From assembly GCF_001418685.1 (NCBI RefSeq), contig NZ_LIVM01000015.1:1-59753 (forward strand): 59,753 nucleotides of DNA, read 5' to 3'. The stretch comes from Apibacter mensalis (GTDB lineage: Bacteria > Bacteroidota > Bacteroidia > Flavobacteriales > Weeksellaceae). Position 1 is the stretch's first letter, and each line of letters starts with the position of its first letter. The translations under genes were made by a program, and so were the position numbers. The notes under the pieces were generated by a model, which searched no databases, was not told the origin of the DNA, and was given only the letters and a program-made list of their open reading frames with translations. Positions 17,679-26,967 of the stretch are shown here, piece by piece.

Positions 17679-18398
17679 TTATTTCATGGAGGATTCCATT
17701 TTTATAGCTCTCGGAAATAAAATATTATTTTCCAAATGAATATGTTTATGTAAATTTTGCTCAAATTCATCCAACATAGCAAATGATACACGATAAGTAT
17801 TACAAGCTTCCATCGGAGGAGTATAGTTTTGTGTTAATTCGGATATTCTTTTAAATCTTTCTCCTTCAATATCATGATCGTGTTTCATCATCTCAATGGG
17901 ATTTTCGACGGTGCCAAAATGTGAGGTTTCAAAGGGTAAATTATTATTTTTTGCTGCGTTCATTTGACGAATAAATGGAAATAAAATCCTTTCTTCCTTT
18001 AGTAGATGAGCTTCCAACATGGTAACAGACTCAGAAAATAAATTATAAACCTCTACTAATTCGGGATGTCTAAATCCATGTACTTTTTGCACTTTATTTA
18101 AAAATTTTAAAAGAGAAGGACTTTTTTCACGGATATAGCTGTGATGAATTTTTTCAATATAATCAGCCAATAAATCAAGCGGCCAAGATTTAAAATTTAT
18201 GTTTTCATCTTGAACAGTAACAGCTTCATTTAATTTATTGGTCAATTCCTGTATATTAATTGATTTTTTATCACAAGCTTGTTCTAGAGTTCTATCCCCC
18301 TTACAACAAAAATCGATACCATATTTAGAAAAAACTGAAGCAGTTCTATAATTATCAGCTACAATCTCGCCGATAGTTACATTCCAATTATTATTCAT
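17679..18398 (-). CDS. iron-sulfur cluster repair di-iron protein (RIC/ScdA/YtfE family)
   Basis: 239 residues. The N-terminal ScdA_N domain shows TIGEIVADNYRTASVFSKYGIDFCCKGDRTLEQAC (seen in pieces at residues 8-43), with the paired CC. The hemerythrin-like domain supplies His/Glu iron ligands: HHSYIREK near 91, EAHLLKEERILFPF near 135, KHDHDIEGE near 173 and HKHIHLENNILFPRA near 220. RIC proteins restore Fe-S clusters damaged by nitric oxide or oxidants. It sits 12 bases after an Rrf2 gene of the NsrR-like Cys type, which strongly suggests NO-responsive control, and next to the nitrate module, which would be the NO source. Confidence 0.95.
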   Translation of the reverse strand: MNNNWNVTIGEIVADNYRTASVFSKYGIDFCCKGDRTLEQACDKKSINIQELTNKLNEAVTVQDENINFKSWPLDLLADYIEKIHHSYIREKSPSLLKFLNKVQKVHGFRHPELVEVYNLFSESVTMLEAHLLKEERILFPFIRQMNAAKNNNLPFETSHFGTVENPIEMMKHDHDIEGERFKRISELTQNYTPPMEACNTYRVSFAMLDEFEQNLHKHIHLENNILFPRAIKMESSMK

Positions 18399-18410
18399 AT
18401 CTATATTAAT

Positions 18411-18845
18411 TTATATTTTTAAAAAAGTTAATCCGGAAATCACATCCTTAATCATATCTTCAATACTAATAGATCTAAGCGTATCCTGAAATTGATTTCG
18501 AATAGCCCTAAATTTATAATGTGCAGGGCAAGGATGATTTTCCGAGCATTCAGGTAATCCCAATGCACATCCCTTAAAAATAGAATCACCATCAATAGCC
18601 AACACTATATCGTATAATTTTATCTTTGAAAAAGTGTCAGTATGTATACTGAAACCTCCAGTAGGTCCTTTATGCGAATTAATTATACGGTGTTTAACCA
18701 GTAATTGTAATATTTTAGCGGTAAATGCCTCCGGAGAATTAATTTCTCCGGATATATCTTTTAATCCCGGCTTATTACCCTTGAAAGATTGAGAACCAAT
18801 AAATATGGTAGCTCTAATAGCATATTCGCAGCTTTTTGAAAACAA
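18411..18845 (-). CDS. Rrf2-family regulator with CX6CX5C cluster motif (first of two)
   Basis: 144 residues. The winged-helix start MFSKSCEYAIRA and the recognition segment SPEAFTAKILQLLVKHRIINSHKG are typical of Rrf2. The effector loop has three Cys in the spacing CX6CX5C (CALGLPECSENHPC, residues about 103-116), fit to hold a [2Fe-2S] or [4Fe-4S] cluster as in NsrR/IscR-type sensors of NO or iron-sulfur status. First gene of the rrf2-ric-membrane protein operon and divergent from its own paralogue at 19212, with which it shares layout and the Cys motif. It probably represses its own operon; the operator is not identified. Confidence 0.92.
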   Translation of the reverse strand: MFSKSCEYAIRATIFIGSQSFKGNKPGLKDISGEINSPEAFTAKILQLLVKHRIINSHKGPTGGFSIHTDTFSKIKLYDIVLAIDGDSIFKGCALGLPECSENHPCPAHYKFRAIRNQFQDTLRSISIEDMIKDVISGLTFLKI

Positions 18846-18867
18846 TTTTTTGATTTTTACTTATTGT

Positions 18868-18897
18868 CAAAAGTATGAAATTTTTAATAAAGGACAA
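18868..18897 (-). promoter_or_regulatory. promoter for the rrf2-ric operon
   Basis: On the minus strand TTTG (18897-18894), an 18-base spacer and TACTTTTG (18875-18868), a strong match to the flavobacterial -33/-7 pattern, 22 bases upstream of the start codon. Confidence 0.65.
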
Positions 18898-19163
18898 AAT
18901 TATCTTTTATTACAATATAGAAAATTGTCAATATATTAATGGGATAAAAATAAGTTATTTATTGAATTATAAATTAAATTAAAGTAAATATTTTGTTTTA
19001 AATTAAAAATAAATATAAATAAATTAATATACATATTAAAAAAAATATAATAAAATCAAAAAAATCAATTAAGTTAAAAAATTGTAAATGAGTTACTTAT
19101 TTATACTCTTTTTAAATATTGAAGATAATAAGATACAAAAGTCTTTTAATAATTTTAAAATTG

Positions 19164-19171
19164 TATATTTG
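19164..19171 (+). promoter_or_regulatory. -7 box TATATTTG for the second Rrf2 gene and the nitrate module
   Basis: Perfect TAnnTTTG, 40 bases before the ATG at 19212. No clear -33 TTG at standard spacing, which would fit a promoter that needs an activator. Confidence 0.5.
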
Positions 19172-19211
19172 TAGAAATAAAACTATGTTTAATTTCTGCT
19201 GTTTATAAATA

Positions 19212-19601
19212 ATGTTTTCAAAAACAAGTGAATACGCTATTAAAATTATGATTTATCTGAGTGCAAACAGTACTGTGGATAATTTACGTCAAGTTAAAGA
19301 GGTTAGTGAAGCATTAAATACTCCCGGCCCATTTACAGCCAAAATTTTACAGCAATTAGTAAAAGCAGGTTTATTATTATCAATGAAAGGGAAATATGGT
19401 GGATTTACTTTAAGTAGGGAGTTGAGAGATATAAAGATTTCAGACATAGTAATAGCAGTTGATGGAGAAAAATCAATAAATCGTTGCTTATTAGGTTTAA
19501 AAGATTGTTCTTCAGAAAACCCTTGTCCATTACATCATAAATTTTATAGGATTAAAGACGATTTTAAAAAATATGTTTTGGATTCAACTTTAGAAGTCTA
19601 A
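19212..19601 (+). CDS. Rrf2-family regulator with CX6CX5C cluster motif (second of two)
   Basis: 129 residues, a paralogue of the product at 18411. It has the same start MFSKTSEYAIKI, the same DNA-reading segment PGPFTAKILQQLVKAGLL and the same three-Cys loop CLLGLKDCSSENPC. It lacks about 15 residues at the C-terminus relative to its sister. As first gene ahead of narK-type carriers and nitrate reductase, with only 50 bases to the next start, it is the obvious candidate regulator of the nitrate module, sensing NO or Fe-S status. A pair of direct repeats follows its stop codon (19601-19633). Confidence 0.92.
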   Translation: MFSKTSEYAIKIMIYLSANSTVDNLRQVKEVSEALNTPGPFTAKILQQLVKAGLLLSMKGKYGGFTLSRELRDIKISDIVIAVDGEKSINRCLLGLKDCSSENPCPLHHKFYRIKDDFKKYVLDSTLEV

Positions 19602-19640
19602 CAATTAACTATTTTATATAACAATTAACTATTATTAAAC
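19601..19640 (+). repeat. two direct repeats 20 bases apart upstream of the first narK-like gene
   Basis: ACAATTAACTATT occurs at 19601-19613 and again at 19621-19633. The 20-base period is close to two helical turns, the spacing expected for stacked protein sites on one face of the DNA. They lie between the regulator stop and the carrier start. Function unproven. Confidence 0.5.
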
Positions 19641-19651
19641 TACTTAATTAG

Positions 19652-21127
19652 ATGAGCGCTAAATTACTTCAATCTCACAAAATACTTTTTTTAAATACGT
19701 TAGCATTTACTGTTTGCTTTGCCTGTTGGACACTCAACGGTGTGTTGGTTACTTACTTAGTCGATAAAGGTATATTTAATTTTTCTGTGGTAGAAAGCGG
19801 TTGGCTATTAGGAATTCCAGTTTTAACGGGTTCACTATTACGGCTTCCTATTGGAATTTTGACCGATAAATTTGGAGGTAAATATGTTTTTGCTGGTTTA
19901 CTCTTATTTTGTTCCATACCATTATTCTTGTTGCCTATGGCAAAATCATTCTGGGTGTTTGCCTTACTAAGCTTCCTATTTGGATTTGTGGGAACAAGCT
20001 TTTCTATAGGGGTTGGGTATACATCAGTTTGGTACCCAAAAGAATGGCAAGGCAGAGCTTTGGGGATTTTTGGAATGGGAAATGCCGGTGCTGCTTTAAC
20101 TACATTTTTTGCACCGACTCTTTTAAATTATTTTTCTAAAAATGATCCGGATAACGGATGGAAAATGCTTCCAATAACCTACGCTACTGTTTTGGTGGTT
20201 ATAGGAATATTATTTTTATTATTTGCGAAAAATAAAAAACCGCAAGGAAGTGCCAAGAATATGAAGCAAATGTTATCTCCTTTAAAAAAAGGAAGAGTTT
20301 GGCGATTTGGTTTATATTATTTGCTGGTTTTTGGTTTTTTTGTAGCCTACTCACAATGGTTAGTTCCCAATTTCATGAATGTATATGGTACTACTTTAGT
20401 AGTGGCAGGAATGTTTGCTTCTTATTTTAGTCTTCCTTCAGGTGTAATTCGAGCATTTGGAGGATACCTTTCGGATAAATTTGGAGCAAGAAAAGTTATG
20501 TATTGGGTGTTAGGTTCCTCTGTAGCCTTAAGCTTCTTATTAATGTTTCCCAAAATGGATATTTATACCGACGGACAAGGAATTTCATCAAACAAAAAAG
20601 GGATTGTTTCTAAAGTAACATCTAATAGCGTAACCGTAGACAATAAAGACTATGTAATTAAAGAAAAAGAAAATAGAGTAGATAAGAAAAAAGGAATATT
20701 TCCAACTAAAGAAACTTGGCAGGAAATTGTAGTGAAGGAAAATCAGCATGTTAATAAAAAGGATTTGTTAGCAAAAGGAATTACTAAGATCAGTTTTGAT
20801 GCAAATATGTCGGTTTATTTAGTATTAGTAATTTGCATAGGAATTTCTTGGGGGATAGGAAAAGCTGCCGTTTATAAACATATACCCGAATATTTTCCTA
20901 ATGAAGTTGGAGTTGTAGGCGGTATGGTTGGTCTAATAGGAGGATTAGGAGGTTTCATTGGTCCAATCATTTTTGGATATTTTCTTAATTATACAGGATT
21001 ATGGACCAGTTCTTGGATATTAATATTTATCATTTCAGTAACATGTCTAATTTGTATGCATAGAGTCATTTTAAAGATGAACCGTGAAAAAATGCCTGAA
21101 ATTTATAATGATATAGAAAAAAAATAA
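19652..21127 (+). CDS. NarK-type nitrate/nitrite MFS transporter with an inserted soluble domain
   Basis: 491 residues of the nitrate/nitrite porter group: twelve helices, with nitrate signature-like Gly-rich helices GIFGMGNAGAALTTFFAP (about 145-162) and GLIGGLGGFIGPIIFG (about 428-443), and conserved Arg in LLRLPIGILTDKFGG. It moves nitrate in and/or nitrite out across the inner membrane. Between helices, residues about 302-385 form a hydrophilic beta-rich insertion with KGIVSKVTSNSVTVDNKDY and a VVKENQHVNKKDLLAKG piece that resembles a barrel-sandwich (lipoyl/biotinyl-like) hairpin. Second gene of the nitrate module, followed by another NarK-like carrier 33 bases later. Confidence 0.92.
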   Translation: MSAKLLQSHKILFLNTLAFTVCFACWTLNGVLVTYLVDKGIFNFSVVESGWLLGIPVLTGSLLRLPIGILTDKFGGKYVFAGLLLFCSIPLFLLPMAKSFWVFALLSFLFGFVGTSFSIGVGYTSVWYPKEWQGRALGIFGMGNAGAALTTFFAPTLLNYFSKNDPDNGWKMLPITYATVLVVIGILFLLFAKNKKPQGSAKNMKQMLSPLKKGRVWRFGLYYLLVFGFFVAYSQWLVPNFMNVYGTTLVVAGMFASYFSLPSGVIRAFGGYLSDKFGARKVMYWVLGSSVALSFLLMFPKMDIYTDGQGISSNKKGIVSKVTSNSVTVDNKDYVIKEKENRVDKKKGIFPTKETWQEIVVKENQHVNKKDLLAKGITKISFDANMSVYLVLVICIGISWGIGKAAVYKHIPEYFPNEVGVVGGMVGLIGGLGGFIGPIIFGYFLNYTGLWTSSWILIFIISVTCLICMHRVILKMNREKMPEIYNDIEKK

Positions 21128-21160
21128 AAAATTAAAATTATAACTTAAAATAAATAAAAC

Positions 21161-22516
21161 ATGAATACATGGCTAAAAGAATGGAAGCCTGAAGATAATA
21201 ATTTTTGGGAATCTACAGGTAAGAAAGTTGCTTGGAGAACACTAATAATAACTACAATATCCTTAACACTATCATTTATTGTATGGTATTTAATGAGCGG
21301 TATAGTAACAAAACTTACGGGTATAGGTTTTAACTTTACAGAAAAAGAACTATTCTGGCTAGCTTCTTTACCAGGATTGGCTGCAGGAACTTTACGTATA
21401 GTCCACACTTTCTTAATTCCAATTTACGGGACAAGACATACAATTACATTCTCTACCTTAATAAAATTAATACCTGTAATAGGCATTGCTTTAGCAGTAA
21501 TGAATCCGCAGACTCCATTTTGGGTATTTGCGGTATTAGCATTTACCATGGGATTCGGAGGTGGAGACTTTTCATCTTTTATGCCTTCAACTAATATGTT
21601 TTTTCCGGCTCGCTTGAAAGGTACAGCTTTAGGAATTCAAGCTGGAATCGGTAATTTTGGAGTAAGTATCGTACAATTTTTAACTCCGGCTTTATTAGGA
21701 GTAGCAATTATTGGTGCTCCGGAAATTTTAAAAACTACTGATTCGATAACTCATGAAGTAACTACAAAACCAATTTATTTACAAAGCCCGGCTTTAATTT
21801 ATGCACCTATACTTGTTATAATGACTTTAGTTTGCTGGTTCGGTTTACGAAGCATACCTCTGAAAACATCGTTTAAAGAACAATTAGAAATTTTCAAAAT
21901 TAAACATACTTGGTTTTGTACTATTACTTATTTTATGACATTCGGTACATTTTCAGGACTTGCTGCAGCATTTCCATTAATGATTAAATCATTATACGGA
22001 GACTTTCCTGGAGCTCCGGATCCGCTAAAATATGCCTTTTATGGGCCGCTGATCGGTTCTGCAAGCAGGGTTGCCTTTGGATTTGTAGCTGATAAAGTAG
22101 GAGGAGCAGTTTTAACAACGATAACTGGATTAGGATTTGCAGGTTGTATTGCGGTTATGATTACTATGGGACTAGTTTCACCTACATCTATAGATCAATT
22201 TCCTTTCTTTTTGGCAATGATGTTAACTATATTCTTTTTCTCAGGAATGGGAAATGCAGGTACATTCAGACAATTTCCTATAATTTTTAAAGATAACTCA
22301 GTACATTCTGCCGGAGTAATAGGTTGGACAGCAGCTATTGCGGCATATGGACCATTTATTTTTTCAATGATTATAGGAGCGGAGCTAGAATCAACTAAGG
22401 CTTCAGGAATGAAAAGTGTAAACACTTTTTTCTGGGGAATATTATTATTTTCACTTTTAGCAACTGTTATCAATTGGTATTATTATCAAAGGAAAGGAGC
22501 TGAAAGACCAAGCTAA
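21161..22516 (+). CDS. second NarK-type nitrate/nitrite MFS transporter
   Basis: 451 residues with twelve helices and NNP-family features: LPGLAAGTLRIVHTFLIP (about 68-85), FTMGFGGGDFSSFMPSTNMFFP near residue 130 and GTALGIQAGIGNFGVSIVQFLTP near 155-178, plus GMGNAGTFRQFPIIF near 365. It differs from the first carrier in lacking the inserted soluble domain. Paired NarK1/NarK2-type carriers often split into a nitrate/proton symporter and a nitrate/nitrite exchanger; which is which cannot be told here. It is tightly packed with the cytochrome b gene (16 bases). Confidence 0.92.
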   Translation: MNTWLKEWKPEDNNFWESTGKKVAWRTLIITTISLTLSFIVWYLMSGIVTKLTGIGFNFTEKELFWLASLPGLAAGTLRIVHTFLIPIYGTRHTITFSTLIKLIPVIGIALAVMNPQTPFWVFAVLAFTMGFGGGDFSSFMPSTNMFFPARLKGTALGIQAGIGNFGVSIVQFLTPALLGVAIIGAPEILKTTDSITHEVTTKPIYLQSPALIYAPILVIMTLVCWFGLRSIPLKTSFKEQLEIFKIKHTWFCTITYFMTFGTFSGLAAAFPLMIKSLYGDFPGAPDPLKYAFYGPLIGSASRVAFGFVADKVGGAVLTTITGLGFAGCIAVMITMGLVSPTSIDQFPFFLAMMLTIFFFSGMGNAGTFRQFPIIFKDNSVHSAGVIGWTAAIAAYGPFIFSMIIGAELESTKASGMKSVNTFFWGILLFSLLATVINWYYYQRKGAERPS

Positions 22517-22532
22517 ATAAATCATAAAAATT

Positions 22533-23588
22533 ATGTTTAAATTATTTAATACTCTTAATAAACCAGCATTATTAAAAGCAATTATTACCACACTTTTAAT
22601 TATTGCATTGGTTTTTGTAGGCTCGCGCAATCTTCAGAATTTTGATGCAGCATTAATCGCCTATTTATTTGGAGCGGTATTTTGTGTATTTGGAGTCACT
22701 TATCGTTATTCCATTTGGCTACAACGTCCACCCACAAAAATGTATTGGAAACGATCTTGGCAGTTTTTTTTCAGTAAGCATTTTATTGCTTATGCGATAA
22801 GAGGACTAAAATTATTTTGTCAAAATATACTTTTTCAAAAATTTATATACCCGAGAGGCCGAACTAGATGGATAGGACACTTTATGTTGGCTACCGGTTG
22901 TATGATAGCATTTTGTATAACCTTTCCTCTTACCTTCGGTTGGATACATTTTACCTTAGAATCAGGCTCAATGACTACTTATGAAGCCCATATGTTTGGT
23001 TTTAAAATAATGGATTTTCAATTAGGTTCCTTCCTGGCATTTATTATTTTTCATGCATTGGTTTGGTGTTCTATTTTAGTAATTATTGGTTCAATCATGA
23101 TGATGAAAAGAAGACTTACCAATGGAGGATTAATTGCTACACAAACCTTTAATGGAGATTGGTTGCCTTTACTTTTATTGATAGCGATATCTTTAACAGG
23201 AATCGGTATAGTTTTCGACTATACCTATTTGGATGGAAAGACCAATCAATTTATGTCGGTTTCTCATGCTGTTACAGTTATATTGTTTTTAGTATGGATG
23301 CCGTTCGGAAAATTTTTTCACATATTTCAACGTCCTGCACAATTAGGAGCCAATATATATAAAACAGAAGGAATAAGACGAGGTATGGCGGTTTGTCCTC
23401 ATACCAAAGAAGAATTTGCTACCCAAATGCATGTTAATGATCTTAAGACCATTACCCATGAATTGGGATTTGACTTTACCTTAGAAGACGGTAGCAGTCA
23501 TTTAGACTATAGTCCAGAAGGAAAGCGATCTGCACTTGCAATCGCCCACTTTAAAGCTAGAGAACAATCCGGAAGTTTCTTCGGATAA
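22533..23588 (+). CDS. NarI-like membrane cytochrome b subunit
   Basis: 351 residues with about six helices, two near the start and four to five in the NarI-like core, and a soluble C-terminal tail (about 270-351). Candidate heme ligands lie in helices: H116 (RWIGHFMLATG), H153 (YEAHMFGF), H174 (IFHALVW), H245 (VSHAVTVI) and H263 (KFFHIFQRP), enough for two b hemes as in NarI-type quinol-oxidising anchors. It sits between the carriers and the molybdoenzyme gene, so I infer that it takes electrons from menaquinol for the nitrate reductase. The tail contains a Cys (MAVCPHTKEEF) but no cluster motif. Confidence 0.72.
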   Translation: MFKLFNTLNKPALLKAIITTLLIIALVFVGSRNLQNFDAALIAYLFGAVFCVFGVTYRYSIWLQRPPTKMYWKRSWQFFFSKHFIAYAIRGLKLFCQNILFQKFIYPRGRTRWIGHFMLATGCMIAFCITFPLTFGWIHFTLESGSMTTYEAHMFGFKIMDFQLGSFLAFIIFHALVWCSILVIIGSIMMMKRRLTNGGLIATQTFNGDWLPLLLLIAISLTGIGIVFDYTYLDGKTNQFMSVSHAVTVILFLVWMPFGKFFHIFQRPAQLGANIYKTEGIRRGMAVCPHTKEEFATQMHVNDLKTITHELGFDFTLEDGSSHLDYSPEGKRSALAIAHFKAREQSGSFFG

Positions 23589-23638
23589 AAAATAAATACA
23601 AACTTTATTAATTATAAAGATAAAATAAAATTAATTAT

Positions 23639-25861
23639 ATGGCTAAATTACCGGTAGATGGAGATAAAATTATAGAGCAATTTGGACCTCATAAAAATTA
23701 TACACCTAAAGAAGGTTTCAAAGGAAATTCAGATCCAGATAAACTTGTAAAAACACATTGTTGTTTTTGCGGAATGCAATGTGGTATTCAGCTAAAAGTT
23801 AAAGATAATAAAGTAATCGGATTCGAACCATGGAAAGAATTTCCTTTTAATGAAGGAAGACTTTGTCCCAAGGGGGTTCAGCGTTATTTACAAGATAACC
23901 ATCCGGATAGGTTACTTCATCCAATGCAAAGAATTGAAAATGAAGGTTTTAAGCCTATAGATTGGGAGGGTGCGTTTGATAAAATAATTTCAGAGATTCA
24001 TAGAATACAAGGGCAATATGGAAATAATGCTTTTGCAATGCTTTCAGGAGTTTCCCTTACCAATGAAAAAAGTTACATGATCGGTAAATTTGCTCGTGTA
24101 GCTTTAAAAACTGCTAATTTGGATTACAATGGAAGGCTTTGTATGGTTAGTGCGGGTGCAGGTAATAAAAAAGCATTCGGCATGGACAGATCTTCCAATA
24201 GTTGGGCAGATTTAAAACATGCAGAAGTTATCATGGTAGCGGGTGCTAATGTTAGTGAAACATTCCCGACACTAACCTATCGACTTTGGGAAGCCAGAGA
24301 CCATGGAGCTAAATTAGTTGTAATTGATCCAAGAGTGACTCCATTTGCCAGAACTGCAGACTTACATTTAGATTTACGACCGGGTACGGATTCTGCTTTA
24401 TATGGAGCAATTCTTAAAATTTTGTTTGATAATGATTGGGTAGACCATGAGTTTATTGAAAAATACACCTCAGGAATAGAAGAAACCTTAAGTGCTATTC
24501 AAGATCATACATTAGAATGGGCTGAGGAGGTAACCGGTGTTTCTGCAGAAAAAATTCGTATGGCAGCTGAAATATGGGGTAGAGCAAAGACCAGCTTCTT
24601 ATTACATGCCAGAGGAATAGAACAGCATTCCAAAGGAGTTGATAATGTAGTCGGTTGCATCAATTTGGTTTTAGCAACAGGAAGAATTGGCAAGCCTTAT
24701 TGTGGTTATGGTACTATAACAGGACAAGGTAATGGACAAGGAGGAAGGGAACACGGGCATAAATGCGATCAACTTCCGGGAAACAGAGATATAGAAAATC
24801 CGGAAGATAGAAAAGCAGTTTCAGAAATATGGGGAATAGACGAAAAAGATTTACCTCGTAAAGGTTATAGCGCTTGGGAAATTATAGAGGCTATACACAG
24901 AGGAGAAATTAAAGGTCTTATTTCCATTTGTTTTAATCCCTTAGTTTCTTTACCTAATAATAATTATGTACGTTCAGCATTGGAAAAATTGGAATTCTAT
25001 GTAGCTATAGACTTCTTTTTAAGTGAAACAGCACGTTATGCTGATTTAGTTTTAGCAGGATCATTACAAGAAGAAGAAGAAGGTACGGTTACCACGGCTG
25101 AAGGAAGAGTAGTACGAGTGCGTCAATGTGTAACGCCTCCGGGAAATGCCAGAACCGATACGAGTATTATCTTGGAATTGGCAAGAAGATTAGGTGTAGA
25201 ATCTTATTTTCCTTATAAAAACAGTGAAGAAATTTTTAATGAATTAAGAAAGGCATCGAGAAACAGTAGGGCAGATTACTATGGAATAACTTACGATCGG
25301 ATTGAAAAAGAAATGGGAGTTTTTTGGCCTTGTCCTGAAATTGGTCACCCGGGTACTCCTAGACTTTGGGAAGATTATAAATTTATGACTCCTGATAAGA
25401 AAGCACACTTTAATCCAGCTCCATATCGCTTATCATCAGAAATGACTGATGAAGAATATCCGATTATTTTGACTACAGGTCGTGTAGTTTCTCAATATTT
25501 AAGCGGTACGCAAACAAGGAGGATTGGTAAATTGGTTGACCAATATCCTGAACCTTTATTAGAAATACACCCTAAACTCGCGCAAAAATACGGTATACAA
25601 GAGGGAGATTTAATTCGTGTGGTGACCCGTCGTGGAGAAATGGTAGTACCTGCCAATGTTGTTGAAACCATCAGAGAAGATACTGTATTTATACCGTATC
25701 ACTGGGGGGGAAAACATTCGGTAAATCAATTAACCATATCAACGTTAGACGCTGTTTCTAAAATGCCCGAATTTAAAGTGTGTGCATGTAAATTAATTAA
25801 TACAGGTAAAAAATTATCAAAAGAGGAAGAATCCAGAGCATACCAAAGCTCAATTGGTTAA
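23639..25861 (+). CDS. molybdopterin nitrate reductase, NapA/NasA type, cytoplasmic
   Basis: 740 residues of the Mo-bisMGD oxidoreductase family. An N-terminal [4Fe-4S] site has C41, C44, C48 and C76 (CCFCGMQC and GRLCPKG). The likely Mo ligand is C168 in [12 protein letters not shown], the position of the Mo-Cys in NapA and NasA, not the Asp of NarG. Further family blocks include [36 protein letters not shown] (pieces at about 350-375) and the C-terminal dinucleotide-binding half ([17 protein letters not shown] near 617). There is no Tat signal, so it works in the cytoplasm, unlike periplasmic NapA. With dedicated electron carriers encoded beside it, it is probably respiratory rather than assimilatory; no nitrite reductase is seen nearby. 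Confidence 0.9.
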   Translation: MAKLPVDGDKIIEQFGPHKNYTPKEGFKGNSDPDKLVKTHCCFCGMQCGIQLKVKDNKVIGFEPWKEFPFNEGRLCPKGVQRYLQDNHPDRLLHPMQRIENEGFKPIDWEGAFDKIISEIHRIQGQYGNNAFAMLSGVSLTNEKSYMIGKFARVALKTANLDYNGRLCMVSAGAGNKKAFGMDRSSNSWADLKHAEVIMVAGANVSETFPTLTYRLWEARDHGAKLVVIDPRVTPFARTADLHLDLRPGTDSALYGAILKILFDNDWVDHEFIEKYTSGIEETLSAIQDHTLEWAEEVTGVSAEKIRMAAEIWGRAKTSFLLHARGIEQHSKGVDNVVGCINLVLATGRIGKPYCGYGTITGQGNGQGGREHGHKCDQLPGNRDIENPEDRKAVSEIWGIDEKDLPRKGYSAWEIIEAIHRGEIKGLISICFNPLVSLPNNNYVRSALEKLEFYVAIDFFLSETARYADLVLAGSLQEEEEGTVTTAEGRVVRVRQCVTPPGNARTDTSIILELARRLGVESYFPYKNSEEIFNELRKASRNSRADYYGITYDRIEKEMGVFWPCPEIGHPGTPRLWEDYKFMTPDKKAHFNPAPYRLSSEMTDEEYPIILTTGRVVSQYLSGTQTRRIGKLVDQYPEPLLEIHPKLAQKYGIQEGDLIRVVTRRGEMVVPANVVETIREDTVFIPYHWGGKHSVNQLTISTLDAVSKMPEFKVCACKLINTGKKLSKEEESRAYQSSIG

Positions 25862-25871
25862 ATTAGAAAAT

Positions 25872-26441
25872 ATGGTAAGTATAGAATATAATAAAAATGT
25901 AGGCTTTTTTGTAGACATGCAAAGATGTATAGGATGTCATGCATGTGAAATGGCTTGTGCTGAATGTGAAACTAACGGGCAAGATAGTATGATCAATATC
26001 CATTATGTAGACCGTAAGCACACAGTACAGACCACAGTACAGGTTTGTATGCATTGCGATGATCCGGTTTGCGCAAATGTTTGTCCGGCTGATGCCATAA
26101 CTAAAGATAGTTTTGGTGTGGTGCATTCAGCGAATACTTCCCGATGTATCGGTTGTTCCAACTGTGTTATGGCTTGTCCGTTCGGAGTTCCTAAAAAAAT
26201 GGAAGATGCAGAGCTCATGATGAAATGTAATATGTGTTACGACCGAACAAGTGCAGGGCTTAAACCTATGTGTGCAACCGTTTGTCCTAGTGGAGCACTA
26301 TTCTATGGAACATTAGAAGAAATAGAAGCGAAACGTCCGAATAGTACACCGGTAAATAAATTTATTTTTGGAAAGCAAGAAGTGGTTACTAAAGTCAATA
26401 TTATGATGCCAAAAGGAAGTACCGAATTAAAAGTTCACTAA
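25872..26441 (+). CDS. four-cluster ferredoxin subunit (NarH/NrfC/DmsB-like)
   Basis: 189 residues from the ATG at 25872; a TTG 18 bases upstream, inside the reductase gene's end, would extend it, but [15 protein letters not shown] is the natural start of this family. Four [4Fe-4S] motifs are visible: [35 protein letters not shown] and CNMC with CATVC. Such proteins form the wire between a membrane cytochrome and a molybdoenzyme. It starts 10 bases after the reductase stop and lacks a signal peptide, matching a cytoplasmic location for both. Confidence 0.93.
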   Translation: MVSIEYNKNVGFFVDMQRCIGCHACEMACAECETNGQDSMINIHYVDRKHTVQTTVQVCMHCDDPVCANVCPADAITKDSFGVVHSANTSRCIGCSNCVMACPFGVPKKMEDAELMMKCNMCYDRTSAGLKPMCATVCPSGALFYGTLEEIEAKRPNSTPVNKFIFGKQEVVTKVNIMMPKGSTELKVH

Positions 26442-26456
26442 TAATATACAAGAAAA

Positions 26457-26963
26457 ATGTCAAAAAAAGATAAAGATAAACCCATTTGGAAATCAGATTT
26501 TCCTATAAAGCAGGATGAGGCAACGTATGTTTCTAGAAGAGACTTTGCAAAGTTTTTGTGCCTATTATCCGGAGGATTAGCTGTAGGAAACGGTGCTATA
26601 GCTGCTAAATCTTTATTATTTCCTAAAAAAAGGCTAAATGAAGAATATTTTGTTTGTGATTCTACAGAGGTTCCCATAGGGAAAATGAAAGCCTTCGTGA
26701 TCAATGATAATCATAAAGTGCCCTATATACTTATTCATTTAGGCGAAGATAAATGGAGATGTTTTGAGCAAAAATGTACTCATTTATCTTGTGCGGTGTT
26801 ATATGATCATGAACAAAATAAGATCATTTGTCCATGTCATAAAGGTTTTTTTAATCCCGAAACCGGAGATGTGTTACAAGGTCCGCCACCCAGGCCCTTA
26901 CCACAACTGTCTGTGGTAATAAGAGATGGAAAAGTTTACGTAACAGATAAAGATAAAGCTTAA
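26457..26963 (+). CDS. Tat-exported Rieske [2Fe-2S] protein
   Basis: 168 residues. Residues 26-50 hold a twin-arginine motif SRRDFAKFL followed by a hydrophobic stretch, so the folded protein is probably exported through Tat and kept anchored by its uncleaved or cleaved N-terminus. The Rieske ligands are complete: CTH (C107, H109) and CPCH (C125, H128), with C112 and C127 placed for the stabilising disulfide. Rieske subunits normally accept electrons from quinol with a cytochrome b; here its neighbours are a NarI-like b cytochrome and a 2-TM protein. The gene lies 15 bases after the ferredoxin gene. Confidence 0.93.
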   Translation: MSKKDKDKPIWKSDFPIKQDEATYVSRRDFAKFLCLLSGGLAVGNGAIAAKSLLFPKKRLNEEYFVCDSTEVPIGKMKAFVINDNHKVPYILIHLGEDKWRCFEQKCTHLSCAVLYDHEQNKIICPCHKGFFNPETGDVLQGPPPRPLPQLSVVIRDGKVYVTDKDKA

Positions 26964-26967
26964 GTGT

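Larger units (their letters stand above)
18846..19211. other. 366-base AT-rich divergent control region between two Rrf2 genes
   Basis: No gene seen. It holds a promoter on each strand (18868-18897 minus, 19164-19171 plus) and long A/T runs. Any Rrf2 operators would be expected here; I could not pick out a convincing dyad among the AT-rich sequence. Confidence 0.6.

Noticed and set aside
23639-25861. Formate dehydrogenase as the identity of the molybdoenzyme
   Set aside because: The Mo-site context ([10 protein letters not shown]) and the paired NarK carriers favour nitrate reductase, and I saw no formate-specific neighbours; phylogeny would settle it.
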